In this document: positions 1-6,673 of the stretch, in pieces
How positions within the stretch are numbered: position 1 is the first letter of the stretch
How the letters are laid out: each line of letters begins with the position of its first letter
Assembly (NCBI GenBank): GCA_023954595.1
Contig: JAGSHJ010000068.1
Location: forward strand, 1 to 10,932
Origin: Bacteriovoracaceae bacterium
GTDB taxonomy: Bacteria; Bdellovibrionota; Bacteriovoracia; Bacteriovoracales; Bacteriovoracaceae
DNA length: 10,932 bases
Direction of reading: 5' to 3'
Translations under genes and position numbers: made by a program
Notes under the pieces: model-generated
Databases searched by the model: none
Seen by the model: the letters and a program-made list of their open reading frames with translations, nothing else
What the model was told of the DNA's origin: nothing

Positions 1-1061
1 ATATAATGAAGTACTAGGTTTCCTCTATATTTCTTTGGGGCCAAATCATAAGCAATTGTTGAGCCTCCTAAAAACAAATAAGAGTCCAGAGTAGATAGAA
101 CTGTTGCAACGATGCCTGCTAGAAAAAATCCTCGCATCCCTTGTGGCAGAACTTTAAAGGCAAACTCAAAATACCCATCACCCGATTGAGCTAGGGGAAG
201 AAGAGCTTTGGCGTACATGGCACCGAAAGTTAATGATAGATCAAAAATCATCCATATGATTGTGGCAAAAATTATACCAACCTTTGCTGTTTTTTCAGAG
301 TTTGCAGCAAATGCTCTTTGATAAAAATTTGGGTCAACAAGTGTGGATAGGGCAATAAAGCCCCAGGCCATAGTTTCAAGTATCCCATGTTGTCCCATTG
401 GAGAAAAATAATGATCTGGGAGAGTTTGCAGAGGTTTTAATCCAAAGAAAAGAAAACTAAATATTGCTAAAACCACAACGGAGGTGAACATTAAAAAGAA
501 CTGCACTAAATCTGAATAAACGACCGCTCTAAATCCACCAAACATTGCATAGAACAGTGTAAAACAAACACCAATGGCTATGCCTTCATTCAAAGTTACA
601 GGAAAGAACATCTGAATAAGCATCCCAATGCTTATGGCATAGGCCACAGGCACGAGATTTAAGATGTTAAAGACTGCACTGAGCTTCTCAGACTTGGGGC
701 CAAACATTTTCCCAATAAGATCGGGAAGGGTCATGGCCTTATATTTAGTAATTCGATGAAGGATGAAAAAGGCGAAGATTAAATAACTCGCGTACCAGAA
801 AACGCCCTGAGTGATGAAGTTGTAAATCCCAGAATCAAAAGCAATGCTTGCTGTTCCAAATATGCCACCATACCAAGTTGAAACCAAGGTTGCGATAAAT
901 AGAGGCAGAGTTAGTCTTCTGCCCATAAGCATATGCTCTAGTGCCGAATTATCTTTAGGAGCTCTCGCTTGAGCTAACAGGACTACCGCTACCGTTAGTC
1001 CTGTTAGAAGTAAAAATATAAACCAGTCTAGCTGATTGAACTGTTGAGAAAAGTTTTGCAT
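1..1061 (-). CDS. Sodium:solute symporter family (SSS) transporter, C-terminus cut off by window edge
   Basis: The reverse strand encodes about 353 residues from the ATG at 1061 to the left edge with no stop, so the gene is partial; SSS proteins usually have about 480-550 residues. The translation is a run of hydrophobic helices with several family landmarks. An early STWYGGIFGTAS segment (about residues 61-72) has the glycine/serine-rich first-helix pattern. GGFRAVVYSDLVQ (about 175-187) matches the SSS signature region. DPNFYQR...AA is the conserved loop near 243-253, and AGIVATVLSTLDS (about 313-325) carries the serine/threonine/aspartate residues typical of the sodium site. The protein would sit in the inner membrane and import a solute with Na+; the substrate cannot be told from this. 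The ATG follows the srkA stop codon with no gap and no clear Shine-Dalgarno, suggesting translational coupling as the last known gene of a ychJ-srkA-symporter operon. Confidence 0.9.
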   Translation of the reverse strand, partial: MQNFSQQFNQLDWFIFLLLTGLTVAVVLLAQARAPKDNSALEHMLMGRRLTLPLFIATLVSTWYGGIFGTASIAFDSGIYNFITQGVFWYASYLIFAFFILHRITKYKAMTLPDLIGKMFGPKSEKLSAVFNILNLVPVAYAISIGMLIQMFFPVTLNEGIAIGVCFTLFYAMFGGFRAVVYSDLVQFFLMFTSVVVLAIFSFLFFGLKPLQTLPDHYFSPMGQHGILETMAWGFIALSTLVDPNFYQRAFAANSEKTAKVGIIFATIIWMIFDLSLTFGAMYAKALLPLAQSGDGYFEFAFKVLPQGMRGFFLAGIVATVLSTLDSYLFLGGSTIAYDLAPKKYRGNLVLHY

Positions 1062-2096
1062 TTAATAGGTATAGTTGATTTGACCTAAGTTGTCTTGGAT
1101 GTGAGAAATTTGTTCTCTCAAATCGTGAAGCTCTTTTTCCCAGTACTGAGAAGAGCCAAATGTTGGAAATATCCTTTTAAAAGCTTCATCTTCATAGCGA
1201 TGGGCAATCCAGCTTGAGAAGTGGATCATACGAAGCGCTCTCAAGGTTTCAATAAGTCTGAGCTCAGACCTATTAAAGTCTGCCATCTCTAAATAGCTAT
1301 CGACTAAAATATTTCTTTGTCTGATGGAATATTGGTCTCTACCAGGAATAATCATCCAGATGTCCTGAACCTTGGGGCCTATAACCATGTCGTCAAAGTC
1401 GATTAGAAATGGGCCTGTAGAACCAAGTAGGACGTTGCCATGATGGCAGTCTCCGTGAACCCTTTGGTAGTCAACGTTTGAAAATAGAGGAGCACTGATT
1501 TGAAAAATCTGTTTTGCTAGATTTTCATAATGAGCACTGTACTCTTTTGGAAGCTTGTTGCTTTGAAGTAGAAACTCAAGGTTCTTCTCTCCGTAGTTTT
1601 CAATATCAAGCTTTACTCTGTGTTGGGCCTTCTTTGCAGCTCCGGTGCTATGAAGCCTTGCAAGTAATCTTCCCATTTGCTCTAAAAGGGGATCAGTCCA
1701 CTCGTCACATTGCCTTCCGCCTTGCTTTGGAAATAGGGCGAAGAACAAACCTTGAGTATTCTCAAGAAGAGTTTGACCATCTTTTGTCTTTAAAGGAGCA
1801 ATTGCAGGAATCTCTCTTTCATTAAGATCCCACAAGAATTCATGCTCTTCTTTGATTTGGTCTTTGTTCCAACGGCCAGGACGATAGAATTTAACTACTT
1901 TAAATTTCTCTGAAGGGGACTCCGGCTCTTCATCAAGCTCGATTTCAACTTCATAGACACGGTTCTCCATACTATTTAGTTGCATGACTCGACCTGTGGT
2001 TTGAAAACCAAAGGTCTCTACCGCTTCCAAAACATGTTCGGGCGTCAAGGTATTAAAATATTGCGTCTCCTCGGCGCCCCAAACAAATGATGACAT
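1062..2096 (-). CDS. srkA: Stress response kinase A (SrkA/RdoA/YihE family)
   Basis: This 344-residue protein resembles E. coli SrkA (about 328 residues), a cytoplasmic Ser/Thr protein kinase of the aminoglycoside-phosphotransferase (APH) fold linked to envelope and oxidative stress survival. Visible landmarks are LNSMENRVYEV (40-50), VVKFYRPGRW with the likely ATP-binding lysine K69, the catalytic loop HGDCHHGN with base D216 and N221, and the metal-binding IDFDD starting at D233, followed by GPKVQDIWM. All key catalytic residues are present, so it should be active. Its ATG overlaps the upstream ychJ stop by one base (TAATG on the minus strand), and the symporter ATG follows its own stop directly, so the three genes are very probably cotranscribed. 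E. coli srkA is instead next to dsbA, so this context differs from E. coli. No strong ribosome site precedes it, which fits coupled translation. Confidence 0.93.
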   Translation of the reverse strand: MSSFVWGAEETQYFNTLTPEHVLEAVETFGFQTTGRVMQLNSMENRVYEVEIELDEEPESPSEKFKVVKFYRPGRWNKDQIKEEHEFLWDLNEREIPAIAPLKTKDGQTLLENTQGLFFALFPKQGGRQCDEWTDPLLEQMGRLLARLHSTGAAKKAQHRVKLDIENYGEKNLEFLLQSNKLPKEYSAHYENLAKQIFQISAPLFSNVDYQRVHGDCHHGNVLLGSTGPFLIDFDDMVIGPKVQDIWMIIPGRDQYSIRQRNILVDSYLEMADFNRSELRLIETLRALRMIHFSSWIAHRYEDEAFKRIFPTFGSSQYWEKELHDLREQISHIQDNLGQINYTY

Positions 2097-2584
2097 TATT
2101 TACCGCAGCACTTTTTGAACTTTTTCCCGCTACCACATACACATGGCTCGTTTCTTCCAACTTTAGGTGTTGCTCTCTTTAATGGCTCATGACCTACGAT
2201 CTGGCCATCTTCGTAATACCAAACGTCTTCAATTTTCTTAAATTTAGCAACCTCGTGGTGCAAGAAGTTATTTTCTTCTTTTTGGTCAGAGTACAAGGCC
2301 TTAAATTCAACAACGCCTGTTTGGTCTTTTTCTTCGCCAAGTTGAGTCTTAACAATCTCAAGGCCTTTCCAAATTGACTGGTTCGCCCACTGTTCCGCTT
2401 CTGAAGCGTCAAAGTCAGTAGTTCCTGGGATATGAGTCTCACCGATATAGTTAATTTTTTGCTTAACAAAGGCACTGTAGCGGGATCTCATTAGTTGTTC
2501 AGCACTCTGTGCCTTCGCTTTGCCTTCATGTAATAGTTCGCAACACTCTTCATAAGCCTTTTCAGTTCCGCATGGACAGCTCAT
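2096..2584 (-). CDS. ychJ: YchJ-family SEC-C zinc-motif protein (UPF0225)
   Basis: The protein has 162 residues from the chosen start, close to E. coli YchJ (152). It begins MSCPCG and has a CC pair about ten residues later, then the family block LMRSRYSAFV (about 31-40). A central NTF2-like region is followed by a C-terminal SEC-C motif, GRNEPCVCGSGKKFKKCCG, which binds zinc in this family. The biochemical function is not established. An in-frame ATG lies 27 bases upstream at 2611, but it has no Shine-Dalgarno, whereas AGGAG lies 5 bases before the ATG at 2584 and gives the standard family N-terminus. It is the first gene of the operon and overlaps srkA by one base. Identification is firm; the exact role is unknown. 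Confidence 0.9.
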   Translation of the reverse strand: MSCPCGTEKAYEECCELLHEGKAKAQSAEQLMRSRYSAFVKQKINYIGETHIPGTTDFDASEAEQWANQSIWKGLEIVKTQLGEEKDQTGVVEFKALYSDQKEENNFLHHEVAKFKKIEDVWYYEDGQIVGHEPLKRATPKVGRNEPCVCGSGKKFKKCCGK

Positions 2585-2589
2585 ATCTT

Positions 2590-2594
2590 CTCCT
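2590..2594 (-). promoter_or_regulatory. Ribosome binding site of ychJ, deciding the start
   Basis: AGGAG on the minus strand lies 5 bases upstream of the ATG at 2584. The alternative ATG at 2611 is preceded by AT-rich sequence without a purine-rich site. This supports the 162-residue form. Confidence 0.7.
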
Positions 2595-2668
2595 GTTTTC
2601 AAATTGGCCATTATTTATGGCACATAGTTCATTTCACCCTCAATGATTTTAGTCATTTAGGCATTTAG

Positions 2669-2674
2669 ATTATA
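2669..2674 (-). promoter_or_regulatory. Candidate -10 box for the ychJ-srkA-symporter operon
   Basis: The minus strand reads TATAAT here, a perfect sigma-70 -10 hexamer, about 85 bases upstream of the ychJ ATG. No good TTGACA-like -35 is seen at 16-18 bases; the hexamer at 2692-2697 reads TTATAC, a poor match. The site lies about 18 bases from the opposing TATAAT, so the two promoters would compete for polymerase. Confidence 0.4.
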
Positions 2675-2683
2675 TTTAAGTTC

Positions 2684-2698
2684 GCCGATAAGTATAAT
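2684..2698 (+). promoter_or_regulatory. Candidate promoter(s) of the large exported protein: sigma-28-like GCCGATAA plus sigma-70-like TATAAT
   Basis: GCCGATAA at 2684-2691 equals the E. coli sigma-28 (FliA) -10 consensus. TATAAT at 2693-2698 equals the sigma-70 -10 consensus. Upstream, a TAAAGTTT-like -35 is only partial: TTTAGATT at 2664-2671, 5 of 8 bases, spacer 12 rather than 11. No good sigma-70 -35 is seen. Either element would start transcription near 2697-2706, just upstream of the ribosome site at 2710-2714. That makes the in-frame ATG at 2697 unusable as a start. Confidence 0.45.
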
Positions 2699-2709
2699 GA
2701 TACTATATC

Positions 2710-2714
2710 GGAGG
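2710..2714 (+). promoter_or_regulatory. Ribosome binding site of the large exported protein, deciding the start
   Basis: GGAGG lies 6 bases before the ATG at 2721. Starting there places a clean signal peptide at the N-terminus; starting at the ATG at 2697 would add eight polar residues and would use codons inside the -10 box. Confidence 0.8.
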
Positions 2715-2720
2715 TTCAAC

Positions 2721-5700
2721 ATGAAAGCGTTAGTGTTTGCTTTGTTCATCTTTGCCCAGGCATTTGGGGCCACGAAGGTGAAGCTATCCAGCGGCCAATT
2801 GACGCAAATATCCAGCTCTCTTGCTGAAATTGGTGAAAATTACGCCAAAGAAAGCGGTTCTGAGAGAAGAGACAAGCTTGGTCAGTATAAAAGTGACCTC
2901 ATGGATATTGTGAATGACCTCTATATTGATGGATATGTAAAACTTGAACAGCTCAAAAGCTTTGAACACAAGATCGACGCACAGAGCGCTGTTCAAATGT
3001 GTGAGAGTGACAAGCCTGAAGACTGTGGAACCTATCTCAAGAACTTTTTCAATAACTTTCACTCTAGCGAAATAAAATACAAAGAACCTCAGTGTGTGCC
3101 ACACCTTGGTAACGCTACGGCAGGGCAATGTTGTGAGCCTCTAACTTATCATAAGCTTCCATTTGTGGGCTTCCAGGATGGGGCCAGCTGTGCGCCTGCA
3201 GGAAATAGCTGCTCAGAACACTCTGAATGCTGCTCAAATGTGTGTGGAGACAACGGCAAGTGTGTTGAGCCACAATCTTGTTATAAGCTTCAGGATCTAG
3301 GACAAGCTTGTCCAACGGCCAATCCATACTGCAAAAGTGGATGTCCAATGAACGAGGATGCAGACCCAAATAACGACGATCCAACTTGTAAGGCCACAAT
3401 AAGCTGTTTACCAATCAATTATAACTCCTCTGGAGTTGGTGAGTGTAAACCTGCAGGAAACTCATGTGAGTCGAATGTTGAATGCTGCTCAAATACTTGT
3501 GAGTCAGGAAAGTGTGTGCCAAAAAGCATTTGTACTGATTGCGCAAAAATGGGAGAGATGGCCGATGGAAAGAGCTGTTGTCCTGGTACATTTTTAGGAA
3601 TAGGTGGAAGGTGTATTCAAGATTTTCCTCCATTCACACTTCCAACAACAAAAGTTGATAAGAGTGTTATTGAAAAAATAATTAACCTTGTTATTCCGTC
3701 TGCTCATGCAGCATCTGAAGCAGAACCAACAATCCCTTCAAATAATTCAAATACTGAAAGTAGTACTCAACAGGCATGTCCAGATGTCTTTGAAGGAAAA
3801 AGCTCACAAGATTGGTATAATGCAAAACTTGGTGAGCAAACAACTCGTTTGAAAAATGCAAGCGAAGATGAAGTTAAAAAGATCATGGCAGAAGTAGATT
3901 CTGCCAGAAGACAAAAAGAGCGTGAACATGCTGATTGTCTTGCTACCAACGGTGAGGTTGGAGAAGGTAAGATTCTCACTCGTAATGAATATAGAGACCT
4001 CTATAATATGCCAAACATCCTCTCTAAGACATTTTCAAATGTAAGGGAGTGTGAATTCAACACACTTAATGATTCGTGGAGAACGATGAGCTACTCTGCA
4101 AGAAATGCGGAGCTTGCTCTAATGGCCTTTGAAGCAACTTATTCAGGCCAAGGACATGACATGATTGTCTCCGGCAAACAGGTCGACAATTACACTGAAG
4201 CACATGGGAAGAACATTTTTACGAGAGCTCAAAATGTAGCGAACGTATTGAGAAAGAATAGAAGTGCGCTTGTTGATGAATTTAGAGCACTTGATATAAA
4301 AATGAGTTGTAAGTGTTTGGCCATATTTGGTCCCTCTAAGTTTGGTGCAGAGAAGAAAGCCTTTTTTGATGACCAATGTAGTGAAGAGGCTGCATATGTA
4401 ACAGAAGATCACATTCGTGATGACCCAAATTCAGATGGCTCAAGCTCAGGAAATGTTGAAGAGAAAACAGAAGTTGATAGAGGGGCAGTTGGTATTAGTC
4501 ATGAAAAACTAATGGTCGAATGGCTCGCTATGAGAAGAGATATCCAGTTTAAGCGCTTCACTGAAAATGAAAAACTAGAAGAACAATTTATGGCCTTAAG
4601 CCAGTTCATCACTGAATACCCGTGGTATGAGCCGCCAGGGCCTGCCACGCAATACCAAAAAGTCGAAAAGCTCTATACCTTCTATACGTGGAAATGGAAA
4701 GGCTGGGTCATGATCGTACTTGTGGCCTTAGCTGTAGCTGCCGCTGTTTTCTTTGGACCTATGGTATTCACTTCCCTTGGTAGTATCAGTGTATTTGGTT
4801 TGGGGGCGTTGTCCACTGCGGGAGCTTTAGGGCTTGCAGGTGGTGTTATGTGGGCCGCACTTAGTGGGCTTTTTAATAATAACGGCTACGACCCATCTGT
4901 TAGAGATGTAAAAGTAGGAAGCGGGTGTTGGAAGAAAGTTCTAGGCATTTGTATTCAAGACTACAAAAAATACGACAGATATCTTGAGTGGCCGTATTTC
5001 AATAGTGATTACTTCTCAAGTGCAGAAGATCAAAAATATAAATGTGAAGTATATGGTCAATCTACAAGTTGTGTAAAAAGCGTCTATCTTGCAAGTATCA
5101 CTTACTCCAATGGAAACCCTGAAGATGAAGTGGTTGTAGAGAATAATCCACTGCTCGATGTACCTCTTCCAATGACCGTAAAGAAAGAGGCCTATGATTA
5201 TGAACAAGTAAGAAAGAGTAAAACCTATGCTCAATTACTTAATGAGGCATATTTGAAGCACGGACTTCCTGCAATGAAGGCCACAAAGAGTGAGTTTAAA
5301 CGCAAAGGCTCAAAGTACTATGTAAAAGAGAAAAAATATAAAGGACAAATGCTTAAAAGGCCTCTCACTGCAAGAGAGGAGTTGATGAAGAAATTTGTTA
5401 TCGATGAAGGACGTTGGGTTCCTAAAAAGTTTGAAGAAGAGGGCCGGGAAGCTTTCTTAAAAGGAATTGCACACTATGCAATGTGTGAAAAGCTTAATCA
5501 ATGTGCTTATCATTCATTTGATCTCTTAGGGGACACTGAAGAAGAAAGAGATAAGATGTACGGCTTTGGCCATGTATTTGAAAAAGATGAAGATGCAAAA
5601 ATCTTTGCAGAGTACGCTTATCAGATGCACTTGGTTTGGCCTAGGCTTTCTGCTGATACAAGAATTGGTTACCCAACTCTTGGACTTGATGCCTACTTTC

Positions 5701-6641
5701 AGACAATGGCATATAATTTAAGACTTGCAGGATCACTTGCTTTAAAGAGAACTTTTGAACTAGGAGAGTCTTATGAACTATATAAGGCCGATTGGGAAAA
5801 GCGTAAAAGCGACTATAAAGGCCTAGGTGGTGCAGAAGAAGGTGATGGATCTAAAAACGTTACTGTGGGAGAAAAACAGTGGGCGGCAATCAAGTCATTG
5901 AGCTTTAAAAATAATGCTCAAATTGCAGGGCTACCTTCACAAATAGAAGGTATGAAAAGCTCAGGCAAGTTTGACTCTGGACAACTGAGCGCACTTGAAG
6001 CTGTAGAACGCCACGCGATCCGAGCAAAAGAAGAACAGGCCAAAAGAGATCATTATGATAAAACCTATGGGCAGACAGAGAGAGGAAAGCAGAAAGTAGA
6101 AGCTGCGCAAACCTTCTCAAAGCAGTTTAATACTCCTTTAAATAAAATGGCCTTCTCTGTTGGTGGTAAGGAATTAGGTGGGCTTAATAATCCAAACGTT
6201 GATGAGGTTAAAGAGCAACTCTCTGAGGAAGGTGTGGAAACAGCGAAACAAACACCAAAAATTAAGAAGTATAAAAAGCATCAAAGCCAATTCAATAATA
6301 TGGGTATGGGATACAATGCTGGTCCTGTTGGACGAAACTACGGACAAGGTAGTAGTACAAGCCTTGATAGTGAAAGTGGCTCTCACTCAGGTAATAGCGC
6401 ACTATCTGGTGAGGAAGCAGCCTTTATGGTTGAGGCCGCAAGTAATGACTCATCCCTTGATGAAGTTCTTCCTGGGGATAGTATTTTTACGGTCGTTTCA
6501 AAGGCCTATAAGAGAAATCTCTCAAGAGTTTTAATATTTAAGAATGGGAAGAAAATACAAAAAGATATGGCCGTAGAAAAAAGCCCACCTTTGAGCGATA
6601 GCAAAAAGGATGAGCTTAAAGATCTTTTACTTTCAAACTAA
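2721..6641 (+). CDS. Very large exported cysteine-rich membrane protein with knottin-like modules; function unknown
   Basis: I do not recognise this 1306-residue protein as a named family. Residues 1-17 form a signal peptide ending AQAFGA, so it should leave the cytoplasm through Sec. Residues about 90-305 are strongly cysteine-rich and contain two C-x6-C-x5-CC-x3-C-x(4,5)-C modules (157-181 and 242-265), with an Asp/Asn-rich stretch at 213-222 between them. A short hydrophobic stretch ending IPSAHAA (about 325-331) closes this part. A long charged, helix-rich region follows to about 655. Two adjacent hydrophobic segments (about 661-683 and 689-717) look like a membrane hairpin, which would leave both ends in the periplasm. 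The rest is lysine/tyrosine-rich, then Ser/Gly-rich near 1210-1230, and ends with a LysM-like segment (about 1248-1290). It is the only gene on its transcript, ends in tandem TAA stops and is followed by a strong terminator. A structural or surface role in the envelope is inference. Confidence 0.85.
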   Translation: MKALVFALFIFAQAFGATKVKLSSGQLTQISSSLAEIGENYAKESGSERRDKLGQYKSDLMDIVNDLYIDGYVKLEQLKSFEHKIDAQSAVQMCESDKPEDCGTYLKNFFNNFHSSEIKYKEPQCVPHLGNATAGQCCEPLTYHKLPFVGFQDGASCAPAGNSCSEHSECCSNVCGDNGKCVEPQSCYKLQDLGQACPTANPYCKSGCPMNEDADPNNDDPTCKATISCLPINYNSSGVGECKPAGNSCESNVECCSNTCESGKCVPKSICTDCAKMGEMADGKSCCPGTFLGIGGRCIQDFPPFTLPTTKVDKSVIEKIINLVIPSAHAASEAEPTIPSNNSNTESSTQQACPDVFEGKSSQDWYNAKLGEQTTRLKNASEDEVKKIMAEVDSARRQKEREHADCLATNGEVGEGKILTRNEYRDLYNMPNILSKTFSNVRECEFNTLNDSWRTMSYSARNAELALMAFEATYSGQGHDMIVSGKQVDNYTEAHGKNIFTRAQNVANVLRKNRSALVDEFRALDIKMSCKCLAIFGPSKFGAEKKAFFDDQCSEEAAYVTEDHIRDDPNSDGSSSGNVEEKTEVDRGAVGISHEKLMVEWLAMRRDIQFKRFTENEKLEEQFMALSQFITEYPWYEPPGPATQYQKVEKLYTFYTWKWKGWVMIVLVALAVAAAVFFGPMVFTSLGSISVFGLGALSTAGALGLAGGVMWAALSGLFNNNGYDPSVRDVKVGSGCWKKVLGICIQDYKKYDRYLEWPYFNSDYFSSAEDQKYKCEVYGQSTSCVKSVYLASITYSNGNPEDEVVVENNPLLDVPLPMTVKKEAYDYEQVRKSKTYAQLLNEAYLKHGLPAMKATKSEFKRKGSKYYVKEKKYKGQMLKRPLTAREELMKKFVIDEGRWVPKKFEEEGREAFLKGIAHYAMCEKLNQCAYHSFDLLGDTEEERDKMYGFGHVFEKDEDAKIFAEYAYQMHLVWPRLSADTRIGYPTLGLDAYFQTMAYNLRLAGSLALKRTFELGESYELYKADWEKRKSDYKGLGGAEEGDGSKNVTVGEKQWAAIKSLSFKNNAQIAGLPSQIEGMKSSGKFDSGQLSALEAVERHAIRAKEEQAKRDHYDKTYGQTERGKQKVEAAQTFSKQFNTPLNKMAFSVGGKELGGLNNPNVDEVKEQLSEEGVETAKQTPKIKKYKKHQSQFNNMGMGYNAGPVGRNYGQGSSTSLDSESGSHSGNSALSGEEAAFMVEAASNDSSLDEVLPGDSIFTVVSKAYKRNLSRVLIFKNGKKIQKDMAVEKSPPLSDSKKDELKDLLLSN
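3189..3263 (+). repeat. Knottin-like (inhibitor cystine knot) cysteine module 1
   Basis: Residues 157-181 of the large protein have cysteines at 157, 164, 170, 171, 175 and 181, giving C-x6-C-x5-CC-x3-C-x5-C. This is the six-cysteine C-C-CC-C-C framework of inhibitor cystine knots. The core reads PAGNSC...ECCSNVC...GKC. Sixteen bases (3224-3239) are identical to the matching part of module 2, so the two are related by duplication. Confidence 0.65.
3444..3515 (+). repeat. Knottin-like (inhibitor cystine knot) cysteine module 2
   Basis: Residues 242-265 have cysteines at 242, 249, 255, 256, 260 and 265: C-x6-C-x5-CC-x3-C-x4-C. Module 1 is the same except for one more residue in the last loop. 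The PAGNSC, ECCSN and GKC blocks are shared. Bases 3479-3494 repeat bases 3224-3239 exactly. Further cysteine clusters flank it, including C-x2-C and CC pairs after residue 270. Confidence 0.65.
6462..6590 (+). other. LysM-like C-terminal segment of the large exported protein
   Basis: Residues about 1248-1290 follow the LysM pattern: V-x-PGDS-I at the start, a hydrophobic pair, a tyrosine at the twelfth position after the glycine, then RVLIFKNG with the conserved asparagine near the expected place. LysM domains bind peptidoglycan sugars. The match is partial and made by eye: the usual Ile-Ala after GDTL is Val-Val here and the end is degenerate. Confidence 0.4.
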
Positions 6642-6645
6642 TAAG

Positions 6646-6673
6646 AAAAAAGGAGCTTTAAGCTCCTTTTTTT
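6646..6673. terminator. Bidirectional intrinsic terminator
   Basis: A 6-base A run (6646-6651) and GGAGCT (6652-6657) pair with AGCTCC (6661-6666) and a 7-base T run (6667-6673) around a TTA loop. The hairpin starts 4 bases after the stop codon of the large gene on the plus strand. On the minus strand it begins at the stop codon of the response regulator (6672-6674). Both strands carry a U tract after the stem, so it should end both convergent transcripts. Confidence 0.92.

Noticed and set aside
1514..1825. 103-codon open frame on the plus strand opposite srkA
   Set aside because: It is the antisense shadow of a well-identified kinase, with no ribosome site or domain.
2585..2611. Longer start for ychJ at the ATG at 2611
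   Set aside because: No Shine-Dalgarno precedes it, and family members begin at the MSCPCG-like position, which has AGGAG in front.
2697..2720. Longer start for the large exported protein at the ATG at 2697
   Set aside because: That ATG is inside the TATAAT -10 box, lacks a ribosome site and would spoil the signal peptide; GGAGG is well placed for the ATG at 2721.
6178..6534. 118-codon open frame on the plus strand inside the large gene
   Set aside because: It lies wholly inside the real coding frame, has no ribosome site and shows no recognisable protein features.
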